Source of the DNA: Pseudomonadota bacterium | GTDB lineage: Bacteria > Pseudomonadota > Gammaproteobacteria > Steroidobacterales > Steroidobacteraceae | Direction of reading: 5' to 3' | DNA: 6,730 nt | Assembly (NCBI GenBank): GCA_021820785.1 | Contig: JAKADE010000154.1 | Location: forward strand, 1-6,730 | In this document: positions 1 to 6,293 of the stretch, piece by piece | Position numbering within the stretch: the stretch's first letter is position 1 | Layout: each line of letters starts with the position of its first letter | Notes under the pieces: generated by a model | Database searches by the model: none | What the model saw: the letters and a program-made list of their open reading frames with translations, nothing else | Told to the model about the DNA's origin: nothing | Translations under genes and position numbers: made by a program

Positions 1-245
1 CTGGCCTTTGCCTCATCCTCGCCTGGAATGAACCGAGTCACCAGGCACATGACATGTGGCGGCCATTGGGCGTCAGAAAGGCCGCTGCATAATCATGAAG
101 TCCGACCCATTTAGAGGTATGCCACACCCGCAGCCGTAATCCTGCCGAACCGTGGCGCAAGCACCACAATCTGACGCTGCGCTGCGGCAGAGCTTCTCCA
201 CTCGTTGGCATCTCCGCCACCCACGCCAGCTTCGACAACTCACGC
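1..245. other. Gene-poor stretch with no supported coding region
   Basis: I read all six frames by eye and found no recognisable protein. On the plus strand one frame is open from the left edge to a TAA at 84-86 (about 28 codons, ending in a run of alanines). It could be the tail of a gene entering from the left and converging on the receptor, but it has no motif I know. The minus-strand frame open across 38-292 runs through the terminator hairpin and has a tryptophan/arginine-rich translation with no family features, so I do not call it. A 13-bp odd palindrome (CACATG-A-CATGTG, 46-58) is the only local structure of note. Confidence 0.5.
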
Positions 246-286
246 AAAAGAAACGCGAGGCACGGGGCTGTGCCCCATGCCTCGCG
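246..286 (-). terminator. Rho-independent terminator of the receptor gene
   Basis: Read on the minus strand, CGCGAGGCA and TGCCTCGCG (plus positions 278-286 and 254-262) form a 9-bp stem. Inside it, GGGGC and GCCCC form 5 more pairs around the loop ACA. The single position between the two stems is a U-G wobble on the minus-strand RNA, so the helix can run for 15 pairs; on the plus strand it would be a C-A mismatch. The stem is followed directly by TTTCTTTT (complement of 246-253), which the plus strand lacks. It sits about 80 nt after the receptor stop codon and is the likely 3' end of that transcript. Confidence 0.85.
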
Positions 287-325
287 CCTCATTCACTACA
301 AATGTGACGAACGGACCATCCGTAC

Positions 326-355
326 TCAAGTCCGAGCCTTCCGGCTCGGACTTGA
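326..355 (-). repeat. Perfect 13-bp hairpin just after the receptor stop codon
   Basis: Positions 326-338 and 343-355 are perfect inverted repeats (TCAAGTCCGAGCC and its complement) around a four-base loop. On the minus-strand RNA the loop is GGAA, which fits the stable GNRA tetraloop pattern. The hairpin begins about 11 nt past the stop codon at 366-368. No T-run follows in either direction, so it is not a standard intrinsic terminator by itself. It may protect the mRNA 3' end from exonucleases or assist the terminator at 246-286; that role is inferred. Confidence 0.7.
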
Positions 356-365
356 AATCACGCTT

Positions 366-3329
366 CTAGAACGTTGCAGTGACACTCATCTCGTAACGCG
401 TTCCATAGTTGACCAAATTATAGAACTCGTCCGTGCGAGTGTCGTACTGCTGAATCACTGCATTCGTCAGATTGGCGCCTGACAGCGCAACCGTGATGTG
501 ACTGTTGACCGAATACGCGATTTGCGCGTCAAGTTGGCTATATGCCTTCTCGTAAATCGGCGCCAGCGCACTGACACCATCTCCGATGGCGACGATATGC
601 TGTCCGCGACGACTATACGCAACCCGGGCACTGATTCCGTACTTCTGGTAAATGAGCGTCACATTCTCGAGATTGCCGAGGCCAGTGAGCCCGAACTGCT
701 GCGTCCCGGACGCCGAAGCACCGACGGAATTGACACCTGCGTTCGTAGACAGGAACGTCGCATTTGCCGTGATGCCCAACCCATCGAAGGGTCCCGGCAA
801 CAGATGCAGGAACATATATTGCGCAGCAATGCCCACACCCTTCACTGTCGCATTTCCCACGTTGGTCGGTGCAGTCAGCTGGAATGTCGCAACGTTCCCG
901 GGGAACTGCGCAAGATGCTGGCTGTTGGTAATCGGCACAGCGAGCGGACTCTGAAGCAACTCGATGAAGTTCGAAAGCTTTTTCACGAATCCATCGGCCG
1001 CAACGTAGCCATCGCGCGAGAAATACCACTCCAACCCAAAGTCGTAGTTCAGCGACGTATACGGCGTCAGATTCGGATTTCCGCCGGACGCCGTCAATTC
1101 CGACGGCGAGACGATGCTGCCGCCATAGTTGATCACTGGCGACAAGTCACTCGGTTGCGGACGCGCCATCGTCTTGGAAACCGCTGCGCGAACGACCACG
1201 TGACGCGGAAGCGTCAAACGCCAGTTGAAGCTCGGCAATGCATACGTATAGCTGTGGCTCGCGGTTTGCTCCAGTACCGCGCCATTGTTCGCGTAGATTG
1301 CATTGTCGCCAGTCGGATCATTAGGAATCGGAGTGATGTCCTGCAGGACTTGTCCGTACCCGGTCGACGTCGCCGACGTGTGATCAAGCCTCAAGCCCAG
1401 ATTCCCACCCCACGCAAGCCCGAAAATCCGCCCGCCAAAATCCCCCTGGATATAAGCCGAGTAGCTCTTCTCGGAAATATTCGCAAGATCCTGCGGAGCC
1501 TGATTGATGCTTTGCGGAACATATCCACCGGATCCCTGAACTGCGGCAGCCGTGGTGCCCGGAGGCAGATTGCCCGCCGCGTCCTGCTCCGCAAATGCGG
1601 TCGAGCTCTGGAGAAATGCCAGGTACTGGGCCGGATTATAGGTCAGCCACGTCGTCGGGAAGGACCCCGGATACGGACTTGCGAAATTCCCGGCGACACT
1701 GGTCGGGGTGAACAGGTAGCCCGGGAGCTGCGCCCTGTAACCACAATACGCACATACGTCCCCGGAATTATAGGAACTGAATGTGACGTATTTGTTCCGC
1801 TTCCAGGCTGCGCCGAACCGGATGTCCGTCAACGGACCCCATGAGTTCGGAACAACCCATGTTTCGTTAGTCCTCAGCTGGGTAATGTCATTGACGTTAC
1901 TGGTCGCATACACTTCGGTGAAGTGAGCGTGCGGAAGACTTATGTCCGTAAGACTTGACGTCGTGCTGAGCGTCGGGACCCCGACACCACCGTTGCTGGT
2001 GTAAGTAACTGGAATCGGGAATCCAGCGACTGAAAATATCGACGGATCGAGGTAATTGCTTGCGGTGTTGGCGCCATATGACGCCGCCAGGTCCCACAGC
2101 AGCTTGTGATCGAACGCCTTCCCCTTGAGTTTAAAGAGGATCGTGCGCAGATACTGCGGGCTGATCTGGTCGCCGCCGGTCGACTGGATCAAGTCGGCAT
2201 GTGACTGAGTCGTGAAGCTTTGAACCACGCCGTCCGGACGCACCACCACGCCATTGTTGATCGGATTGCCGTCGACGTAGAGTCCGAGGTCGTTACTGTA
2301 GTTGAACTCCGTGTATTTATTGTACATCCCGTCCAACGTCGCAGTGACATTCGATGTCACGTGCCATTGCAATGCGGCATTTACGCTCAGGCGCTTGGTA
2401 TTGTAGTAATTGCTGTTCACGCCGTCTGTAACGGGCAGCAACACACTTGACGGAAGTCCGGATGCACCGCTCCCCGACTGCCAGACAGCCGTTGGTTCCC
2501 CAGGGCCGTTGACCGGCTGATTGAAGAAGCCCGCGCCGGACAGATCATATGTCGTCGTCGCCTGTTCCTGGGACGCAATCGACAGGAGGGCGCCGAATTT
2601 CTGGTGATCGAACGTATTGCTGAGCAGAAGAAATTCGGACGGTTCGACCTTCGACGAATGGGTATTCACGTTCCCGGAGATCTTGGCAACCAGCTTCGGC
2701 CCCTTGAAATCGAAGGGCTGCGCCGTCTGCATCTCCACAAGACCACCGATCGCGTCCGCCGGCTGCCAGGCTTCACTGGTCTTGTAGACGACGGCTCGGG
2801 AGATCGCCTCCGAGGGAAGGACGTCGAAATTGAACTGACGCCCCCCGGTCTGCGTCGGCAGCTCCATGCCATTGAGCAGGACGAGGTTGAATTGCGGACC
2901 GAAGCCCCTGATCGTGATCTCATTCCCCGATCCGGTAGCGTCGTGAGTCAGCGAGATGTCCGGCAGCCGGGAGAGCGCGTCCGCCACATCCGGATTCGGG
3001 AACTGCCCGATTCCCTGCTGTGTGATCGCGTCGACGACCTGGGTCGCGTTCTCCTTCAGGCGCATCGAGCTCTGCAGGCTCTGACGGAGACCGGTGATAA
3101 GGATCGGCGCCAGACTCTTCGACTTGAGATTTCTCGCGACCGCGTCCTGGATTGCAGTGCGTCGATGAACGTTGGTGTTCTCTGGAACTGGCGCTTGATT
3201 GGTGTGCTGCTGGGCAGCGTAAATCGCTTGAACAGGAGCAGCAACGGCCATGACCCCCAACAGAAGACCCATATGCTGTGCGCGCTTCACATGAAGCGGA
3301 CTGGCAGAGGTGATTGCTCGCAGTTTCAC
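366..3329 (-). CDS. TonB-dependent outer-membrane receptor, amino-sugar type by context
   Basis: This 987-residue protein is a TonB-dependent receptor: an outer-membrane barrel that takes up ligands using energy passed by TonB-ExbB-ExbD. From the chosen start, residues 2-19 are a basic stretch, about 20-32 are hydrophobic (MGLLLGVMAVAAP), and VQA at 33-35 is a plausible signal-peptidase site. ILITG near 76-80 is TonB-box-like. The plug (about 90-210) has the family pattern VVDAI, DVADALSRLPDIS, ITIRGFGP, LNGMELP and a closing IGGLVEMQTAQPFDF, resembling the TonB-Xanth-Caul group. The rest is aromatic- and Asn-rich barrel ending in the expected terminal Phe. There is no N-terminal STN domain, so it is not a transducer type. 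I chose GTG 3329 because GGGGGA lies 8 nt upstream; in-frame ATGs at 3359 and 3419 have no good ribosome site. The ligand is inferred from the neighbours to be an amino sugar or an oligosaccharide of it. Confidence 0.93.
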   Translation of the reverse strand: MKLRAITSASPLHVKRAQHMGLLLGVMAVAAPVQAIYAAQQHTNQAPVPENTNVHRRTAIQDAVARNLKSKSLAPILITGLRQSLQSSMRLKENATQVVDAITQQGIGQFPNPDVADALSRLPDISLTHDATGSGNEITIRGFGPQFNLVLLNGMELPTQTGGRQFNFDVLPSEAISRAVVYKTSEAWQPADAIGGLVEMQTAQPFDFKGPKLVAKISGNVNTHSSKVEPSEFLLLSNTFDHQKFGALLSIASQEQATTTYDLSGAGFFNQPVNGPGEPTAVWQSGSGASGLPSSVLLPVTDGVNSNYYNTKRLSVNAALQWHVTSNVTATLDGMYNKYTEFNYSNDLGLYVDGNPINNGVVVRPDGVVQSFTTQSHADLIQSTGGDQISPQYLRTILFKLKGKAFDHKLLWDLAASYGANTASNYLDPSIFSVAGFPIPVTYTSNGGVGVPTLSTTSSLTDISLPHAHFTEVYATSNVNDITQLRTNETWVVPNSWGPLTDIRFGAAWKRNKYVTFSSYNSGDVCAYCGYRAQLPGYLFTPTSVAGNFASPYPGSFPTTWLTYNPAQYLAFLQSSTAFAEQDAAGNLPPGTTAAAVQGSGGYVPQSINQAPQDLANISEKSYSAYIQGDFGGRIFGLAWGGNLGLRLDHTSATSTGYGQVLQDITPIPNDPTGDNAIYANNGAVLEQTASHSYTYALPSFNWRLTLPRHVVVRAAVSKTMARPQPSDLSPVINYGGSIVSPSELTASGGNPNLTPYTSLNYDFGLEWYFSRDGYVAADGFVKKLSNFIELLQSPLAVPITNSQHLAQFPGNVATFQLTAPTNVGNATVKGVGIAAQYMFLHLLPGPFDGLGITANATFLSTNAGVNSVGASASGTQQFGLTGLGNLENVTLIYQKYGISARVAYSRRGQHIVAIGDGVSALAPIYEKAYSQLDAQIAYSVNSHITVALSGANLTNAVIQQYDTRTDEFYNLVNYGTRYEMSVTATF

Positions 3330-3337
3330 TGAAATGT

Positions 3338-3343
3338 TCCCCC
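3338..3343 (-). promoter_or_regulatory. Ribosome binding site that decides the receptor start
   Basis: The minus strand reads GGGGGA, then 8 nt, then GTG at 3329. It can pair with the 16S tail if one G-U wobble is allowed. The competing ATG at 3359 is preceded by CGTCAACAA with no purine run. The GTG start also leaves a compact signal peptide of about 35 residues. Confidence 0.5.
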
Positions 3344-3473
3344 GGCAATGCGTGTTCATTTGTTGACGACGGTATTTGCGCACGAGCAGCCAATACGAGA
3401 TGCAGCGCGCGAATGCCATTTCCCGACCCAGCGACCCGTAGATCACGTGGCCAGAGCGATACCCACTGATGAA

Positions 3474-3502
3474 ATTCTATTTCGCGCGACGAAAGAATAC
3501 AA
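3474..3502 (-). promoter_or_regulatory. Candidate sigma-70 promoter for the receptor gene
   Basis: On the minus strand TTGTAT (3497-3502) is separated by exactly 17 nt from TAGAAT (3474-3479). The -10 element matches TATAAT at five of six positions, while the -35 matches TTGACA only in its first three bases. Transcription would begin near 3467, giving a leader of about 135-140 nt before the GTG start. An inverted repeat fills most of the spacer (see the separate entry). No transcript data support it, so this is a prediction. Confidence 0.4.
3480..3494. promoter_or_regulatory. Possible operator: inverted repeat in the promoter spacer
   Basis: TTTCG and CGAAA form a 5-bp inverted repeat around five bases. 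Within it, positions 3482-3489 are the perfect 8-bp palindrome TCGCGCGA. It lies between the proposed -35 and -10 boxes, where a bound repressor would block RNA polymerase. I cannot assign it to a known repressor family. Confidence 0.3.
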
Positions 3503-3711
3503 TATTTTTTGTCAGTATCTGAGAGCACGGGGCCGGTGTGTTGCAGTCACGAGACGAGACGACGGGCCTGTTTTTGGCCGGGCGGTGCAAATATTGCAGC
3601 GAGGCTTGTGCAGGGAGGTCCGAAGAATTTCGGCCTAATACGACGCGGGACGGGGACTTGTAGGATTTCACCCCGGACAGATGCAATTCACACGAGCCGC
3701 GAACGGGCATC

Positions 3712-3727
3712 GTTGCGCACGCGCAAC
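3712..3727. repeat. Palindrome GTTGCGC-AC-GCGCAAC after the deacetylase gene
   Basis: Perfect 7-bp arms flank two bases, starting 10 nt past the deacetylase stop codon. As RNA it would fold as a 6-bp stem with a four-base loop. No T-run follows on the minus strand, so it is a poor intrinsic terminator. It could be a protein-binding site or a weak 3'-end hairpin. Confidence 0.4.
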
Positions 3728-3737
3728 ACCCCGTCAA

Positions 3738-5000
3738 TTAGTGTAATTTTTTTCCAAATGACGAGGAAATCTGCGTGATCGGTTGAGGCGCCAGAGCGTC
3801 CGACGCCCCCGCGGGCACGGATTGCGCGCCGCCGATCAGCAGTGACCTGAGGGTCAAACGATCCGGTTCGAGCAACGCGATATCGGCGCGACCGCGCGGA
3901 CGCAGGCAGCCATGCTCGGGATACAGTCCAGCAGCGCGGGCTGGGATGGCGGTGATCATGGCCAGTGCGCATTGCAGCGGCAGCTCGACCCGATGAACCA
4001 GGCGCTGCAGCACACCCACCATATCGATGTGGACACCGGCCAGGGAACCCCGTGCGTCGATCAATCGCCCGTCGCGAACCTCGATCGTCGCGCCGTACAG
4101 CTCGAATTGCGCCGGACCATGGACCGTAGGCATCGCGTCGGTGACCGCGAACAGCGTATTCGGCTCGCGCTTGGCGCGCACGGCGAGTCTCAACATGATG
4201 TCATCAACGTGGTGGCCGTCGGCGATTACTCCGCACCATGCCGCACTGTCCAGGGCGACTCCCGTCATGCCCACCCGTTTGGTGTGGAGCGGAGGCATGC
4301 CGTTGAACAAATGCGTGAAAAGACTCGCGCCTGCGGCAAGAGCCGCTCGCGTCTGCTCTTCGTTTGCGCCGCTGTGCCCGATCGCGACTCGGACACCCAA
4401 GTCCACGAGCCGGGGCAGCAGACCGTCCGCAAGGCGTTCCGGCGCCAACGTCAACAGCACCGGGATGGAGTGCTCGCGCAAGCGGCGCAGCAACCCGAGG
4501 GTATGGTCGTCAAAGGGCCGAATCAGGTCGAGGGCGTGTGCACCACGATACTCCGGGGCGATGTGCGGGCCTTCAATGTGCATACCGGCTACGCCGAAGC
4601 GGCCGTGAACATCGATCACCGCTTCGACGGCCCGTTCCATGACCTCCGGTCCGCACGTGATGAGCGTGGGCAACCAGGTCCCAGTCCCACCTAGGCGATG
4701 CGCCGCCGCAATGGTCGCCAGCGACTCGGTCGTTGGATCTTGAGTAAACAGGACACCGCCACCGCCATTGACCTGCAGATCGACGAACGCGGGGCAAGCG
4801 AGATGGTCGCACCGCCAGACGGCCAACCCGTCCAGACCTGCCTCGCGGCCGGGCGTGATGGCACTGATCCGACCGTTCTCGATGCGCAAAGCTGCATCTC
4901 GATGGATCTGTTCACCGTCGAAGTATGCTGCCGGATGCAGCCACCACGCCTGCTCCCCGGCCGGCGGGGCCGAAGCATGCAACAGCCGGTTCCGGCTCAC
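3738..5000 (-). CDS. nagA: N-acetylhexosamine-6-phosphate deacetylase (NagA/AgaA family)
   Basis: This 420-residue protein is a metal-dependent amidohydrolase that removes acetate from an N-acetylhexosamine-6-phosphate in the cytoplasm, giving hexosamine-6-phosphate. Family marks in order are FVDLQVNG (72-79), HIEGP (141-145, metal-binding Glu143), GHSGAN (208-213, His209), THLFNGMPP (229-237, His230), IADGHHVD (259-266, His264 matching the substrate-contacting His) and VTDAM (287-291, catalytic Asp288). Length is slightly above the roughly 380 residues of E. coli NagA, partly from an extra N-terminal stretch and a 25-30 residue tail. The GTG start at 5000 overlaps the stop of the upstream gene as GTGA. 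No ribosome site is visible, which fits translational coupling, and longer upstream extensions would lie inside the neighbour. Two active-site loops differ from the usual family: TDAMPTVHG in place of TDAM-AP-AG, and LAGVHIDM in place of LAGSxLxM. With an AgaZ-like neighbour, GalNAc-6-phosphate (AgaA role) is at least as likely a substrate as GlcNAc-6-phosphate. Confidence 0.92.
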   Translation of the reverse strand: MSRNRLLHASAPPAGEQAWWLHPAAYFDGEQIHRDAALRIENGRISAITPGREAGLDGLAVWRCDHLACPAFVDLQVNGGGGVLFTQDPTTESLATIAAAHRLGGTGTWLPTLITCGPEVMERAVEAVIDVHGRFGVAGMHIEGPHIAPEYRGAHALDLIRPFDDHTLGLLRRLREHSIPVLLTLAPERLADGLLPRLVDLGVRVAIGHSGANEEQTRAALAAGASLFTHLFNGMPPLHTKRVGMTGVALDSAAWCGVIADGHHVDDIMLRLAVRAKREPNTLFAVTDAMPTVHGPAQFELYGATIEVRDGRLIDARGSLAGVHIDMVGVLQRLVHRVELPLQCALAMITAIPARAAGLYPEHGCLRPRGRADIALLEPDRLTLRSLLIGGAQSVPAGASDALAPQPITQISSSFGKKLH

Positions 5001-6274
5001 AAATGGCGCGTCCGGAAATAGGGCATGAGCGCCTCTTGAATACTGGCCAGGACCAGGGCCTGCGCAGATCCGGCGGCGACCTCGCGAAGCGCTTCGGCTC
5101 GCTCCAGTACCGTCTCGGGAAAGAGGTCTCTGAGCACATAGGGCGGCCATCCGGCCGCATCGACGCGCGCATAGAGCGCCGCGACAGCCTGCTGAGCCGC
5201 CGGCTGGGGCCAGTAATAACGAATGCGGTCCGCGTAGCTGTGGTGCCGCAGCCGGCTCAGCTCTTGCGCAGTACCCCGGTAGTGCTCGCGCCAGTGGCGG
5301 TCATCGCCGACCATCAACTGCTCGAGCGTTCGCGCCAATTCACCAGGGCCACCGATTGATTCGCCGTCTGAGGCCAGTCCATCGAGCCGGTACAACGCGG
5401 TACGGAATGCATCCGTCAACCCTGGGCCGACCTTGAGAATCGCAAAGTGCTTCGCGGCGATCGCGGCAAGCGCCTGGGGGCGCTGATAGTCCGTCGAGTG
5501 TGCCTCGAAACACATCTGAGGCTGGCCCTGCAGTGCCGTCTCGAGCGCACCCACCCGAGCCGGGTCATAATGCGTCACGTGCTGCGGGGAGAACTCCACT
5601 CCGGGCTGCACGACCAGCGCCACCACCCGCTCCCACGCGGCAGGAGCGATGCGCGCAAACGCCTCTCGATGCACCTCAATGACCTCCCGGGCATCTTCGG
5701 GCCGCGTCGGACGGAGCACCTCTTCCTCCCCGAGGGCGCCACCCGGACGCGGCACTTCGGTACCAATCACGTACGCCAGCGAATTCGGGTTTGGCGCAGC
5801 GGCCTCGCACTCCGCCGCGAGCTGTGCGGCACGCTGCGCGCACAACGTCTGCGGCAGCGGCTCCGGATCACCCGCACAGGCCTCCGAACAGTCGAGGTGA
5901 ATCTTGCGGAAACCAGCCTGCACGTAGGCGCGCACCATCTCGCACGCAGCGCTCATGGCTGCCTCGGCCCCCTGACGCCGCCACACCTGCGGCCCAAGAT
6001 GATCGCCGCCGAGCACGATCTGCGCAGGATCGACCTCGAGCCGTTGCGCCATGACCTCCAATCGCCGACGGAAATCCACCGGTGTCATTCCGGTGTAACC
6101 ACCGAACTGATTGACCTGATTGCTCGTCGCCTCAACGAGCAGCAATGTCTCCTGCTCACGCGCAAGCAGCAACGATGCACTCAGAGCCTCCGGCTGCGTG
6201 GTACAGACGGACGGCACGACTTCGCGGCTCCCGGCTCGATTGCGCGCGATCAGATCAGAGAGTCTGCGGATCAT
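4997..6274 (-). CDS. agaZ: D-tagatose-bisphosphate aldolase Z-subunit family protein (AgaZ/KbaZ/GatZ)
   Basis: The 425-residue protein matches the AgaZ/GatZ family along its whole length, and the family is normally about 420-426 residues. Motifs I recognise are EATSNQVNQFGGYTGMTP (48-65), GGDHLGP (89-95), AGFRKIHLD (120-128), YVIGTEVPRPGG (168-179), VVQPGVEF (221-228), EAHSTDYQ (257-264), HFAILKVGP (276-284) and DRIRYYWP (349-356). In E. coli this family is the non-catalytic partner that supports the class II tagatose-1,6-bisphosphate aldolase GatY/KbaY. Some genome reconstructions of GalNAc pathways instead propose tagatose-6-phosphate kinase activity, so the exact role is unsettled. The ATG at 6274 has a weak GGA 8 nt upstream and lies 19 nt after the kinase stop. 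The TGA stop overlaps the deacetylase GTG by four bases. No aldolase catalytic subunit is in the window. Family assignment is certain; the symbol follows the amino-sugar context. Confidence 0.93.
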   Translation of the reverse strand: MIRRLSDLIARNRAGSREVVPSVCTTQPEALSASLLLAREQETLLLVEATSNQVNQFGGYTGMTPVDFRRRLEVMAQRLEVDPAQIVLGGDHLGPQVWRRQGAEAAMSAACEMVRAYVQAGFRKIHLDCSEACAGDPEPLPQTLCAQRAAQLAAECEAAAPNPNSLAYVIGTEVPRPGGALGEEEVLRPTRPEDAREVIEVHREAFARIAPAAWERVVALVVQPGVEFSPQHVTHYDPARVGALETALQGQPQMCFEAHSTDYQRPQALAAIAAKHFAILKVGPGLTDAFRTALYRLDGLASDGESIGGPGELARTLEQLMVGDDRHWREHYRGTAQELSRLRHHSYADRIRYYWPQPAAQQAVAALYARVDAAGWPPYVLRDLFPETVLERAEALREVAAGSAQALVLASIQEALMPYFRTRHL

Positions 6275-6293
6275 GTGTTCTGTCCAAATGTGC

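Larger units (their letters stand above)
3330..3737. other. 408-nt intergenic regulatory region between deacetylase and receptor genes
   Basis: No convincing gene lies here; the open frames on both strands lack a good start signal and show no family motif. It holds the receptor ribosome site, a candidate promoter (3474-3502) in a locally A/T-rich patch, and two palindromes further upstream: TGCAA-ATA-TTGCA at 3586-3598 and GTTGCGC-AC-GCGCAAC at 3712-3727. A shorter hairpin, CCGAA-GAAT-TTCGG, lies near 3620-3633. There is no T-run after any of them in the minus direction, so I see no clear terminator for the enzyme operon. Read-through into the receptor remains possible. Confidence 0.6.

Noticed and set aside
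59..85. GCGGCC ... GGCCGC inverted repeat near the left edge
   Set aside because: Six-base arms with a 15-nt loop and no following T-run; expected by chance in G+C-rich DNA.
38..292. Minus-strand open frame of 84 codons downstream of the receptor
   Set aside because: It begins inside the receptor terminator, has no ribosome site that I can see, and its translation has no recognisable features.
498..1844. Plus-strand open frame of 448 codons opposite the receptor
   Set aside because: It is fully antisense to a clear receptor, is very Arg-rich without family motifs, and has no sign of its own promoter. It is a by-product of the codon bias of the true gene.
3636..3644. TAATACGAC on the plus strand, resembling the start of a T7 phage promoter
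   Set aside because: Only the first nine bases match; the following GCGGGACGG does not fit the rest of the consensus, and no phage genes are nearby. A chance match.
3651..3675. CGGGG ... CCCCG inverted repeat as a terminator for the enzyme operon
   Set aside because: The stem is only 5 bp with a 15-nt loop and there is no T-run after it on the minus strand.
3477..3737. Minus-strand open frame of 86 codons between the deacetylase and receptor
   Set aside because: It needs a TTG start right after the deacetylase stop codon, has no ribosome site, and covers the proposed promoter. The translation looks random.
3912..4694. Plus-strand open frame of 260 codons opposite the deacetylase
   Set aside because: Antisense to a gene with conserved catalytic motifs; the translation is low-complexity Arg/Gln/His-rich and unrecognisable.
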